64,000 nt of DNA from Burkholderia anthina (GTDB lineage Bacteria > Pseudomonadota > Gammaproteobacteria > Burkholderiales > Burkholderiaceae), in contig NZ_CABVLY010000003.1 in NCBI RefSeq assembly GCF_902498995.1, forward strand, positions 186,001-250,000, in the 5' to 3' direction. Below are positions 19,215 to 27,599 of this stretch, one piece after another. Under the pieces are notes generated by a model, which saw only the letters and a program-made list of their open reading frames with translations, did not search any database and was not told the DNA's origin. The translations under genes were made by a program, and so were the position numbers. Each line of letters opens with the position of its first letter. The first letter of the stretch is position 1.

Positions 19215-19912
19215 CGGGCGGGCAGCGTGCGCGCGGCGGGTGGCAAGCGGCGATCGTCGTGGCCGGGCCGGCGCTCGCACAACTCGCGGTGGCGGCGCAC
19301 GCGGCCGATGCGGGATGGATCGCGCTTGCGGCGGTCGCGACGCTGGCCGGCTGGCGTTTTCTCGCATACGTCGACGCAGCGACGTCCGGTGCGGCGGCGT
19401 CGCGCGCGCTGGCGGCCGGCACGCTCGGCATGCTGGCGGGATTCGCGTGGGATGCGCACGGCATGGGGCTGCCGCTGGCCGTGTCGCTGTGCGGCGCGAC
19501 GCGCGACGTCGGCGCTGCGCTGTGGTCTCACGTGAATGGCTTGCCGGCGATGCATGTCGGCATGCTGGCCGGCGGCATCGCGACGATGCGCTTGCGCCGC
19601 GACGACGGCGTGTCCGGAGCGGCGCGTCCGGCCGTTGCGGCATGGCTGCGCGGTACCGGCTGCTGCGTTGCGATGCTGACTGGCATGAGCGCCGGTGCGC
19701 TCGCGGCCGGCCATCTCGCGAGCCTGCTTGCGGTGGCGGCGCATGCGGCGGCCGGGTCGCCGGTCGCGATGACCGGCGGCATGTTCGCGGGGATGACGTG
19801 GGGCATGGCGGGATGGGCGTGCATGCGGCGAGGCGGCAGGGCGTTGCGGCGCAGCGTCGCCGCCGTCGTTTCGGAGTATCGCGATGGACAGCACCGACCA
19901 GTCCGTCCTTAA
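19211..19912 (+). CDS. Unrecognised Met/His-rich membrane protein in the cox operon
   Basis: A 233-residue protein with about six or seven hydrophobic helices and no family I recognise. The helices in the second half are rich in Met, His and Cys (MHVGMLAGGIATM, CCVAMLTGMSAGA, MTGGMFAGMTWGMAGWACM), a composition seen in copper-handling membrane proteins. It overlaps mocA by four bases and the downstream XdhC gene by 29 bases, which supports it as a real, co-translated gene. A role in copper or cofactor supply is inference only. Confidence 0.8.
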   Translation: MTGGQRARGGWQAAIVVAGPALAQLAVAAHAADAGWIALAAVATLAGWRFLAYVDAATSGAAASRALAAGTLGMLAGFAWDAHGMGLPLAVSLCGATRDVGAALWSHVNGLPAMHVGMLAGGIATMRLRRDDGVSGAARPAVAAWLRGTGCCVAMLTGMSAGALAAGHLASLLAVAAHAAAGSPVAMTGGMFAGMTWGMAGWACMRRGGRALRRSVAAVVSEYRDGQHRPVRP

Positions 19913-20903
19913 ATCGGCGATCGCGTGGTTGGCCGAGGGGCGCCGCGTCGCGCTCGCGACCGTCGTGCAGACCTGGGGCGCCGCGCCGCGTCCGCTCGGC
20001 GCGTGGGTCGCGATTCGCGACGACGGCGTGCTGGTCGGCTCGGTGTCCGGCGGCTGTGTCGAGGACGATCTGATCGAGCGCGTGCGCACGGACATCCTGG
20101 CGGCGCCGTTGCCGCAGAGCGTGCTGTACGGCGTGTCGCGCGAGGAGGCCGCGCGCTTCGGATTGCCGTGCGGCGGCACGCTGCGGCTCGTGATCGAGCC
20201 TTGGCCGGAGCTGGCCGTGCTGCGCGAACTGCTCGAGCGGATCGCGGCGCGCCGGCTCACCGCGCGCGTGCTCGACATGGGCACCGGGCGCTCGGTGCTG
20301 GCCAACGCACAGCGTGCCGACGCGCTTGCGTTCGACGGCGACACGATGCGTGCGATCCACGGCCCGCGCTGGCGGCTCGTGATCATCGGCGCGGGGCAGT
20401 TATCGCAATACGTCGCGCAGATCGCGGTCGGCGCCGATTACGAGGTGATCGTCGTCGATCCGCGCGAGGAATTCCGCGCGACGTTCGGCGTGCCGGACGC
20501 GACGCTGCTGACCGGCATGCCCGACGACATGATCGTTGCGTTGCGGATCGATACGCATACGGCGATCGTGGGCCTGTCGCACGATCCGAAGCTCGACGAC
20601 ATGGCGCTGATGGAGGCGCTGAAGTCGCCGGCGTTCTATATCGGCGCGCTCGGCAGCCGGCTCAATACGCGCAAGCGCAAGGAGCGGCTGCTCGAGTTCG
20701 ACCTGAGTCGCGAGCAGGTCGAACGCCTGCAAGGGCCGACGGGATTGTTTATTGGCTCGCGTACGCCGGCCGAAATGGCGATCTCGATCCTGGCTGAAGT
20801 CACGGCGGCGAAATATCAGGTGCCGATTCTGCAGCGGCGGGCGATTCCGGTGCCGGAGTTGATCGAGCGGGCGCGGGGGATCGATGCGTTGTCGGCGGGG
20901 TGA
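19884..20903 (+). CDS. XdhC/CoxI-family molybdenum hydroxylase maturation protein
   Basis: A 339-residue full-length XdhC protein: N-terminal XdhC_CoxI domain (GSVSGGCVEDDLIERV, GLPCGGTLRL) and C-terminal Rossmann domain (VIIGAGQLSQYVAQIA, FYIGALGSRL, IGSRTPAEMAISILAE). It should bind the molybdenum cofactor and help its sulphuration and delivery to CoxL. It is the second XdhC-type gene of the operon after coxF, and the last gene. In Oligotropha the equivalent is coxI. Confidence 0.87.
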   Translation: MDSTDQSVLKSAIAWLAEGRRVALATVVQTWGAAPRPLGAWVAIRDDGVLVGSVSGGCVEDDLIERVRTDILAAPLPQSVLYGVSREEAARFGLPCGGTLRLVIEPWPELAVLRELLERIAARRLTARVLDMGTGRSVLANAQRADALAFDGDTMRAIHGPRWRLVIIGAGQLSQYVAQIAVGADYEVIVVDPREEFRATFGVPDATLLTGMPDDMIVALRIDTHTAIVGLSHDPKLDDMALMEALKSPAFYIGALGSRLNTRKRKERLLEFDLSREQVERLQGPTGLFIGSRTPAEMAISILAEVTAAKYQVPILQRRAIPVPELIERARGIDALSAG

Positions 20904-20985
20904 GTTTTTCGGGGTGACGTTGAACCGGAACGGGGCTGCGACCGGGGGCCAGAATCATGCCCGGGCTGGCTGGCCGTCGCCCCGA
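20904..20985. other. Short gap after the cox operon
   Basis: The start of the 527-base interval between the cox operon and tRNA-Pro. I see no gene here. A perfect inverted repeat CGCCCCGAT-C-ATCGGGGCG lies at 20978-20996 across the stop of the next minus-strand frame but has no T run. No obvious terminator for the cox operon is visible. Confidence 0.6.
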
Positions 20986-21333
20986 TCATCGGGGCGTGAA
21001 GAGCGTAACGTGGGCGACCGATCCTTGGCTCGTCCCTGCGATAGCCTCGTCGCGATATAAGACCGCACGGAGAGGTCTCCCCATAGCGTCGTTCATTCGT
21101 TCGAACTCGATCGTTGCCCGCTCTGATCCAGCGTGTGATTTTGTCATGTCCCATTCGGGAAGACGGTCAGGAGCCTGGTGTCGGTAGTGTTCGCGCAGGC
21201 GGCCTATCGTTTTATGTCTCCGGGTCTCGGCGACAACCCCGGCAGCAACTTCAGTCCTTTCGGAAAGTATGCTGAACGACTGCTGCACGAACCGTGTGGC
21301 GAGGGAGGATAAGCGCTCGACATGGATGCGCAT
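20986..21333 (-). CDS. Hypothetical protein downstream of tRNA-Pro
   Basis: A 115-residue open frame (MRIHVERLSSLATRF at the start, SQGSVAHVTLFTPR at the end). It has a mixed, protein-like composition and a lower GC content than its neighbours. I recognise no family and see no good ribosome site, so it may be a remnant. It lies on the 3' side of tRNA-Pro, a frequent spot for inserted DNA. Confidence 0.35.
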   Translation of the reverse strand: MRIHVERLSSLATRFVQQSFSILSERTEVAAGVVAETRRHKTIGRLREHYRHQAPDRLPEWDMTKSHAGSERATIEFERMNDAMGRPLRAVLYRDEAIAGTSQGSVAHVTLFTPR

Positions 21334-21430
21334 TGATACATACGGCGCGAATCGGGTTACATGGTGGTTGCATGAACCCCAAATTGGAAAAGGGGTTACA
21401 CGCCAATGGCATGTAACCCCTTGATTCCTT

Positions 21431-21507
21431 TGGTCGGAGCGATAGGATTCGAACCTACGACCCTCTGATCCCAAATCAGATGCGCTACCAGGCTGCGCTA
21501 CGCTCCG
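21431..21507 (-). tRNA. tRNA-Pro (anticodon TGG)
   Basis: A 77-base cloverleaf with CCA encoded: acceptor CGGAGCG pairs with CGCTCCG, the D arm contains AGCGCAGCCTGGTAGCGC, the anticodon loop reads TTTGGGA and the T loop TTCGAAT. Anticodon TGG reads proline codons. Confidence 0.97.
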
Positions 21508-21670
21508 ACGAGCCAAAGATCATATCGTCTAATCGGTGACGGAGTCAATCACGTTATGCGTATGAGATATGCGTGACCCCAAACCGGCCATGATTGGCGA
21601 CAATTTGCATGGCGATCGCCGGGCACGCGCGTGTGGCCGGATCGTCGCCAACGCATGGAGAGCAATCATG

Positions 21671-22129
21671 ATGAACCTGATCCTGTGGCGTCACGCCGAA
21701 GCCGAAGACTACGCGGCAAGCGACCTCGCGCGCCAGTTGACCGCCCGCGGGCGCAAGGACGCACTGGCCATGGCCAAATGGCTGCGCGGCCGGCTCGAAT
21801 CGAGCAGCATGATTCTCGCGAGCCCGGCGGCGCGCACGGTGCAGACGGTCGAGGCGCTGACCGACCAGTACCGCACGATCGATTCGCTCGCGCCGGGCGG
21901 CAGCGTCGACGACGTGCTCACGGCGGCCGGCTGGCCGGACGGCATTGCGCCGACGGTCGTGATCGTCGGCCATCAGCCGACGCTCGGCAGCGTCGCCGCG
22001 CAGCTGATCGCGGGCAGCGACGACAGCTGGAGCGTCAAAAAGGGCGGCATCGTGTGGCTTGCGAGCCGCACGCGCGACGGCAACCGTCAGGCGGTGCTGC
22101 GCGCGGTGTTGACCCCGGAGCTCGTGTAA
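21671..22129 (+). CDS. sixA: Phosphohistidine phosphatase SixA
   Basis: Small histidine phosphatase of the SixA family, expected to remove phosphate from phosphohistidine. The 152-residue protein has the RHG-type motif in ILWRHAEAED and the second catalytic histidine in IVGHQPTLG. Two ATG codons lie in tandem (21668 and 21671); GGAG is placed equally well for either. It stands alone between tRNA-Pro and olsB. Confidence 0.88.
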   Translation: MNLILWRHAEAEDYAASDLARQLTARGRKDALAMAKWLRGRLESSSMILASPAARTVQTVEALTDQYRTIDSLAPGGSVDDVLTAAGWPDGIAPTVVIVGHQPTLGSVAAQLIAGSDDSWSVKKGGIVWLASRTRDGNRQAVLRAVLTPELV

Positions 22130-22286
22130 CAGGCCTGAAGGCAATCGTCATACGGTTTTGCAAGCTTTCTGCTAAAGTCAGTTTGGCGACACGTCATTGA
22201 AAGGACACGGTCGTGCCACAGAACGGTAACGGCCGATTACTACATTGCTGGCATGTCGTCCTCTTCCTTACGACCAGGAAAGCCTA

Positions 22287-23093
22287 ATGCGAGAACTGCC
22301 GACGCCTACGCTCCCTTTTGCCTCGCTTCCCCTCGACACGACGCGGCGTCACTTGCCGCGCGCTGCTGAAACCGTCACATCCGAATACCGTCTGCGCGCC
22401 GCCTGGGCGCGTACCGAAGATGAACTGCGCGAGGCCCAGCGGCTGCGCTACAGCGTGTTCGCCGAAGAGATGGGCGCGCAGGTCAGCGGCCCGTCCGGTC
22501 TCGACGTGGATCCGTTCGACGCCTATTGCGACCACCTGCTGGTGCGCGATCTCGATACGCTGAAGGTCGTCGGCACGTACCGCGTGCTGCCGCCGCACCA
22601 GGCCGCGCGTGTCGGCCGTCTGTACGCGGAAGGCGAATTCGATCTGTCGCGCCTCACGCACCTGCGCGGCAAGATGGTCGAGGTCGGCCGCTCGTGCGTG
22701 CACAGCGACTACCGCAGCGGCGCCGTGATCATGGCGCTGTGGGGCGGCCTCGGCGCGTACATGATGCAGAACGGCTACGAGACGATGCTCGGCTGCGCGA
22801 GCGTGTCGATGGCCGACGGCGGCCACTATGCGGCGAACCTGTATCAATCGTTGTCGGCCGGTTCGCTGACGGCGCCGGAATACCGCGCGTTCCCGCATAC
22901 GGCGCTGCCGGTCGACGAACTGCAGACGGGCACGGTCGTCGCGCCGCCGCCGCTGATCAAGGGTTATCTACGCCTCGGTGCGAAGATTTGCGGCGCACCG
23001 GCCTGGGATCCCGACTTCAATTGCGCGGATTTCCTCACGCTGTTCCGCTTGTCGGACATCAACGCACGCTACGCCCGGCACTTCCTGGGCTGA
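22287..23093 (+). CDS. olsB: Ornithine-acyl-ACP N-acyltransferase OlsB
   Basis: First step of ornithine lipid synthesis: transfer of a 3-hydroxyacyl chain from ACP to ornithine. The 268-residue protein has the GNAT/autoinducer-synthase-like fold (LRYSVFAEEMGAQV, VGTYRVLPPHQA, EVGRSCVHSDYR) and the typical C terminus IKGYLRLGAKICGAPAWDPDF. The ATG at 22287 follows AGGAAAG. Ornithine lipids often replace phospholipids when phosphate is scarce. Confidence 0.87.
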   Translation: MRELPTPTLPFASLPLDTTRRHLPRAAETVTSEYRLRAAWARTEDELREAQRLRYSVFAEEMGAQVSGPSGLDVDPFDAYCDHLLVRDLDTLKVVGTYRVLPPHQAARVGRLYAEGEFDLSRLTHLRGKMVEVGRSCVHSDYRSGAVIMALWGGLGAYMMQNGYETMLGCASVSMADGGHYAANLYQSLSAGSLTAPEYRAFPHTALPVDELQTGTVVAPPPLIKGYLRLGAKICGAPAWDPDFNCADFLTLFRLSDINARYARHFLG

Positions 23094-23234
23094 GCATGCT
23101 CCGGATCGCGGCGCGCCCGTCATGGGCGCGCGCCAAGCGTACGCCGTCGCCCGGCAATCCGCCAAGCGACGGCGTTTGTCCATTCGGACGACGCTACGGT
23201 ATCGAACCCCGTTAATTCGGACGGTACACCGCGT

Positions 23235-23262
23235 GCCAGCGCACCCGGGCGGGTGCGTTGGC
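23235..23262. terminator. Strong hairpin between convergent genes
   Basis: A 12-base-pair stem (GCCAGCGCACCC with GGGTGCGTTGGC, one G-T pair) and a GGGC loop, lying between the convergent olsB and the 56-residue minus-strand gene. No T run follows on either strand, so it is only a possible terminator. A second hairpin, GCGCGCCC-GTCAT-GGGCGCGC, lies at 23111-23131. Confidence 0.4.
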
Positions 23263-23306
23263 AGTCAGGGCCGCGCATGCGGCGGCCCGTATGACGGCGC
23301 GGCTTG

Positions 23307-23477
23307 CTAGTGCTTGCGCCGCCAGTCGAGCAGGTGGTGTTCCGCCATCCAGTGATGGATCATCCCTTCGCCGCTATGGCTGCGCTTGTATTCGCGCGAC
23401 TCGAAGTAGGACAGGGCGACAAGCACCATCAGACCGATGAACAGGCCGATCAGGCCAGCGATTTCTTCAGACGTCAT
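23307..23477 (-). CDS. Small single-pass membrane protein (56 residues)
   Basis: The frame starts MTSEEIAGLIGLFIGLMVLV and ends LLDWRRKH. One hydrophobic helix (about residues 6-23) is followed by a charged, His-rich tail (MIHHWMAEHH). The ribosome site AAAGGAGG lies seven bases before the ATG and is nearly ideal. I do not recognise the family; the shape and the ribosome site make it a credible gene. Confidence 0.72.
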   Translation of the reverse strand: MTSEEIAGLIGLFIGLMVLVALSYFESREYKRSHSGEGMIHHWMAEHHLLDWRRKH

Positions 23478-23612
23478 GGCAGCCTCCTTTCAACGGCACA
23501 GCGCCATGCGTACATAGTAGAACATGTGCGGGACGACCTCTAACCCGGAATTCCGCTAGACTCGGCCCGGTTCTGGCGCGCGATGGGCGCGCCGTTTTCC
23601 GGAGCGCTTTCG

Positions 23613-23792
23613 ATGACCCGTTTCATGCTGGCCGTGCTGGCCGCGTCTATTCTTGCCGGCTGCAGCAGCGATCCCCGTGATGCCCGTCGCGGTCATCCGC
23701 CGCAAGACCCGGCCGACTATCACGGTGTGCCGACCGACATGACGCCGCCGTCGATGCTCGGCGAGCCGGGTTCGGCGGCCCCCGCGAAATAA
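23613..23792 (+). CDS. Small lipoprotein
   Basis: A 59-residue protein with a lipoprotein signal peptide and lipobox (MTRFMLAVLAASILAGCSS). The mature part is short, polar and proline-rich with no domain. GGAG lies eight bases before the ATG. The function is unknown. Confidence 0.75.
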   Translation: MTRFMLAVLAASILAGCSSDPRDARRGHPPQDPADYHGVPTDMTPPSMLGEPGSAAPAK

Positions 23793-23811
23793 CGGCCGGC
23801 CCGCGCGACCG

Positions 23812-25194
23812 TCACGCGCGGGCAACAGGCACGTCGGCGCCGATCCGGCGTATCAGCTCGGGCAGGTAGCGTGCGAGCGTCGCGCCGCGCGCGACCATGA
23901 AGAGCAGCAGTGCGAACCACAGCCCGTGATTGCCGAACGGGCCGACGGCGGCCAGCGTGGCGGCAATGAAGATCGCTAACGACGCGACCATCGCGCGCAT
24001 CAGCGATTGTGTCTGCGTCGCGCCGATGAACACGCCGTCGAGCAGGAATCCCCACACGGACACGATCGGCGAGATCGCTGCCCACGGCAGATACTGCAGC
24101 GCGACCGCGCGGATCCCGGCCTGATCGGTCAGCTGCGCGACGATCCAGCCGCCGGCCGCCCAATAGACCAGCGCGAACAGCAGCGCGCCGAGCACGGACC
24201 ACAGCAGCGTGACGCGCACGGCCTGCCGGAATGCGGCGCGATCGCGCGCACCCGCGGCCGCGCCGACGAGCGCTTCGGCCGCGTGCGCGAAGCCGTCGAG
24301 CCCGTACGCCATGAAGGTCTGGAAATTCAGCAGCAGCGCGTTGGCCGCGAGCGTCGCGTCGCCCTGTTTCGCGCCGAGGTGGGCAAACCAGCCGAACGCG
24401 CCGAGCAGGCACAGCGTGCGCAGGAAGATGTCGCGATTGAGCACGATCAGTCGCTCGAGTGCCGCGCGATCGACCAGTTCACGCGCGGCGAGCGGCGCCA
24501 GCCCGCGCGGCCGCAGCCGCCACAGCATCCAGGCGCCGAGCGCGAAGCCGCACGCGTCCGCGGTGGCGGTCGCCGCGCCGATTCCGCTGATACCCCAGCC
24601 GAAGCCGTACACGTACAGCAGCACGGCGCCGATGTTCACCGCGTTGATGAAGACCTGTGCGACGAGCGCGAGCCGCACGCGCTGCGCGCCCAGCAGATAG
24701 CCGAGCACGACGTAGTTCGCGAGCGCGAACGGGGCGCTCCAGATGCGGGCGTGACCGTATGCGAGGGCCGTTGCGCGAACCGCGTCGCTGCCGCCCAGCG
24801 CGGTCAGCGCGAACGACAGCAGCGGCACTTGCAGCGCGAGCACGGCCGCGCCGAGCGCGAACGCGACGATCAGCGCGCGCAGCACGTTCAGGCGGATGCC
24901 GGCGGCGTCGCCGGCGCCGTGCGCCTGCGCGACGAGGCCCGTCGTGCCCATGCGCAGGAAGCCGAAACCCCAGAACACGAAGTTGAAGAACAGCCCTCCG
25001 AGCGCGACGCCGCCGAGATACTGCGCGCCGTCGAGATGGCCGGCTACTGCCGTGTCGACCGCGCCGAGAATCGGCTGGGTCAGGTTCGCAAGGACGATCG
25101 GGAAGGCGAGCGCGAGGACGCGACGGTGCGAGACGGCAACGGGTCCGGCAGCCGGCCCGGCGCCGGCCCGGTGCGGTAATGCGGATTCGGACAT
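23812..25194 (-). CDS. MATE-family multidrug/solute exporter
   Basis: A 460-residue inner-membrane protein with about twelve hydrophobic helices in two repeats of six, as in the DinF/NorM group of cation-coupled exporters. The N-terminal MATE segment is clear (ALAFPIVLANLTQPILGAVD). I start it at MSESALPHRAG; the frame is open further upstream, but that part lies over the DUF2288 gene in another frame. It is ten bases after that gene, probably in one operon. Confidence 0.9.
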   Translation of the reverse strand: MSESALPHRAGAGPAAGPVAVSHRRVLALAFPIVLANLTQPILGAVDTAVAGHLDGAQYLGGVALGGLFFNFVFWGFGFLRMGTTGLVAQAHGAGDAAGIRLNVLRALIVAFALGAAVLALQVPLLSFALTALGGSDAVRATALAYGHARIWSAPFALANYVVLGYLLGAQRVRLALVAQVFINAVNIGAVLLYVYGFGWGISGIGAATATADACGFALGAWMLWRLRPRGLAPLAARELVDRAALERLIVLNRDIFLRTLCLLGAFGWFAHLGAKQGDATLAANALLLNFQTFMAYGLDGFAHAAEALVGAAAGARDRAAFRQAVRVTLLWSVLGALLFALVYWAAGGWIVAQLTDQAGIRAVALQYLPWAAISPIVSVWGFLLDGVFIGATQTQSLMRAMVASLAIFIAATLAAVGPFGNHGLWFALLLFMVARGATLARYLPELIRRIGADVPVARA

Positions 25195-25204
25195 GGCGGA
25201 CGCG

Positions 25205-25531
25205 TCAGGCGCGTTCCTGCACGCATACCCATGGCGACACGACGACCGCCCACAGTTCCGGATTGCGCGCCGCGTAGTCAGCGGCGGTTTCCGCCGGCAT
25301 GCGTGCGACGAGGCCGGCGGACAGCCAGCGCGTGACCTGTTCCGAATCGTCGCCGGCAATCGCTTCCGCGACGCTGACGAGATCGAGGTCGCGCGCGACC
25401 GACAGCAGCTTGCCCTGCGCGAAGAAGCGTTCGAGATCGCACCAGTCGATCTTGGCGGTTTCGCCGAGGAGTTTGGCGTAGAGCGGGCTGTGCGACGCAC
25501 CCGCGGCGGAATCGTGTTGGTGGGAGGACAT
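25205..25531 (-). CDS. DUF2288 family protein
   Basis: A 108-residue protein matching the small cytoplasmic DUF2288 family (LYAKLLGETAKIDWCDLERFF, then VWAVVV-like C-terminal WVCVQERA). The function is unknown. The ATG at 25531 is preceded by a short GGTTCA-type region with no strong ribosome site. It is probably cotranscribed with the MATE gene. Confidence 0.78.
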   Translation of the reverse strand: MSSHQHDSAAGASHSPLYAKLLGETAKIDWCDLERFFAQGKLLSVARDLDLVSVAEAIAGDDSEQVTRWLSAGLVARMPAETAADYAARNPELWAVVVSPWVCVQERA

Positions 25532-25613
25532 CGGTTGTTCGTTGGAAAGACTGCGTGGCGCCACTATAAACCATCCGGCCGGGCGGACGGATGCCCGCCC
25601 GGCCACGGGCTGC

Positions 25614-27233
25614 TCACGCATCGCGCAGCGCGCGGCGCACGATCTTGCCGGTCGCGGTCATCGGCAGGCCGTCGACGAACGCGATGGCGCGCGGGTACTC
25701 GTGCGCGGCCAGGCGCGTGCGCACGTGTGCCTGCAGCGCCTGGACCAGCGCATCGTCGCCGGCATGGCCGGGGTTCAGCACGACGAACGCCTTGACGATC
25801 TCGGTGCGCGTCGCATCGGGCACGCCGACCACGGCCGCCATTCGCACCGCGGGATGTGTGAGCAGGCAGTCCTCGATCGGCCCCGGGCCGATCCGGTAAC
25901 CGGCGCTCGTGATCACGTCGTCGTCGCGGCCGACGAAGCGTATGAACCCGTCGGCGTCGATCGTGCCGGTGTCGCCCGTGAGCAGGTAGTCGCCCGCGAA
26001 CTTGTCGCGCGTCGCGTCCGGATTGCGCCAGTACTCGAGGAACATCACCGGATCGGGGCGGCGCACCGCGATGCGCCCCTCGACGCCTGGCGGCAGCGGT
26101 GTGCCGTGTTCGTCGACGATCGCGACCGTGTGGCCGGGCACGGCCTTGCCGATCGCGCCGGGCTGCGCGTCGAACAGCGCCGCGCACGACGACAGCACCA
26201 TGTTGCATTCGGTCTGCCCGTAGAACTCGTTGATCGTGACGCCCAGCGCCTCGCGTCCCCACGCCGTCAGCTCGGTGCCGAGCGATTCCCCGCCGCTCGC
26301 GACGGATTTCAGCGACAGCGCGTAGCGCTCGCGCGGCGCCGGCACCGCGCGCATCAGCTTCAGCGCGGTGGGCGGCAGGAAAGCATGGGTCACGCCGTGC
26401 CGCGCCATCAGCGCGAACGCGGCCTCGCCGTCGAATTTCTCGAAGCGGCGCGCGAGCACGGGCACGCCGTGGTGCCACGACGGCAGCAACACGTCGAGCA
26501 GGCCGCCGATCCATGCCCAGTCGGCGGGCGTCCAGAACAGGCGCGCGTCGCGCGGGAAGCATTGCTGCGACATCTCGACGCCAGGCAGGTGGCCCAGCAG
26601 CACGCGATGCGCGTGCAGTGCGCCTTTCGGCTTGCCGGTCGTTCCGGACGTATAGATGATCACCGCCGGATCGTCCGCGGCGGTGTCCGCCGGCACGAAA
26701 TCGGGCGATTCGGCGGCGAGTGCTGCGTCGTAGCGCAGCACGCCCGGCGTGTCGGGTGCATCGTCGCCGATGCAGTAGCACGTGTGCAGTGCCGGCAGGT
26801 GTGCGCGCAGCGGCGCGATCTTCGCGTAGCCGGCCGCGTCGGTGACGAGCGCGGCGGCTTCGCTGTTCGCCAGCCGGTATTCGAGTGCGTCGACGCCGAA
26901 CAGCGTGAACAGCGGCACCGCGATCGCGCCGAGCTTGTACGCGGCGAGATGGGCGATGGCCGTCTCGGGGCCCTGCGCGAGGAAGATGCCGATCCGGTCG
27001 CCGCGTCGCAGGCCGGCCCGCGCGAAGCTGTTCGCGAGCCGGTTAGAAGCATTCCTCAGGTCGTCGAACGTGATGCGCGACACGTCGCCTTGCGCCGTTT
27101 CGTGGATCAGCGCGAGCCGTCCGCTGCCGTCCGCCCACTTGTCGCAGACGTCCACGCCGATGTTGTAGCGGGCCGGAACGTCCCAGGCGAAGCGGGAGAG
27201 CAGGTCTTCGTAGCGGTCGGCGGCGGGCAGCAT
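25614..27233 (-). CDS. Medium-chain acyl-CoA synthetase (AMP-forming)
   Basis: ANL-superfamily ligase that activates a carboxylic acid with ATP and CoA. The 539-residue protein has the P-loop-like YTSGTTGKPKG, the adenylate motif NEFYGQTECN, the hinge region LLTGDTGTIDADGF and the C-terminal catalytic lysine in MTATGKIVRR. The sequence resembles AcsM-like medium-chain synthetases; the substrate is not certain. GAGGAG precedes the ATG at 27233; an ATG at 27251 is less well placed. Confidence 0.9.
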   Translation of the reverse strand: MLPAADRYEDLLSRFAWDVPARYNIGVDVCDKWADGSGRLALIHETAQGDVSRITFDDLRNASNRLANSFARAGLRRGDRIGIFLAQGPETAIAHLAAYKLGAIAVPLFTLFGVDALEYRLANSEAAALVTDAAGYAKIAPLRAHLPALHTCYCIGDDAPDTPGVLRYDAALAAESPDFVPADTAADDPAVIIYTSGTTGKPKGALHAHRVLLGHLPGVEMSQQCFPRDARLFWTPADWAWIGGLLDVLLPSWHHGVPVLARRFEKFDGEAAFALMARHGVTHAFLPPTALKLMRAVPAPRERYALSLKSVASGGESLGTELTAWGREALGVTINEFYGQTECNMVLSSCAALFDAQPGAIGKAVPGHTVAIVDEHGTPLPPGVEGRIAVRRPDPVMFLEYWRNPDATRDKFAGDYLLTGDTGTIDADGFIRFVGRDDDVITSAGYRIGPGPIEDCLLTHPAVRMAAVVGVPDATRTEIVKAFVVLNPGHAGDDALVQALQAHVRTRLAAHEYPRAIAFVDGLPMTATGKIVRRALRDA

Positions 27234-27411
27234 CACATGTCTCCTCGGCATCGATCGTCGGATTGCGTCGATGAGTTACATCGGCATTTCACGCGATCGA
27301 AACCACAATGGCGTCTGATAGATAGGGAATGCTCGGGCTCGTGCGACGAGGTCGGTTCAGTGCACGATTCCGCGATGACGCATAAGATCACGACAAAACA
27401 GTAATGTGACC

Positions 27412-27531
27412 ATGGATTTGCTTCTGATAGCTGCGGGGTTCAGCCTGTTCGGAATCGGTGCGCTGGTGGTGTTCGCCAGTCGCGTCGATCCGCTGTCCGG
27501 TCGTTTGACCGGACGTCTGCGCCGGCGCTGA
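27412..27531 (+). CDS. Very small putative membrane protein (39 residues)
   Basis: MDLLLIAAGFSLFGIGALVV followed by a basic tail (SGRLTGRLRRR). One hydrophobic helix with a positive cytoplasmic end is the usual small membrane-protein plan. The ribosome site is weak. It resembles in layout the 28-residue frame at 29513. It could be chance. Confidence 0.4.
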   Translation: MDLLLIAAGFSLFGIGALVVFASRVDPLSGRLTGRLRRR

Positions 27532-27599
27532 CACGACCTTTCCGACCTGTTGCGACGACGCGCGATGCGAGCCGGCACCGCATGTCGTCTGTCGCGCGT

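Noticed and set aside
20978-20996. CGCCCCGAT inverted repeat after the cox operon as a terminator
   Set aside because: No T run follows on either strand; it is mentioned only as a repeat.
21334-21516. Upstream extension of the hypothetical frame through tRNA-Pro
   Set aside because: It would read across the tRNA gene; the later ATG at 21333 is the only acceptable start.
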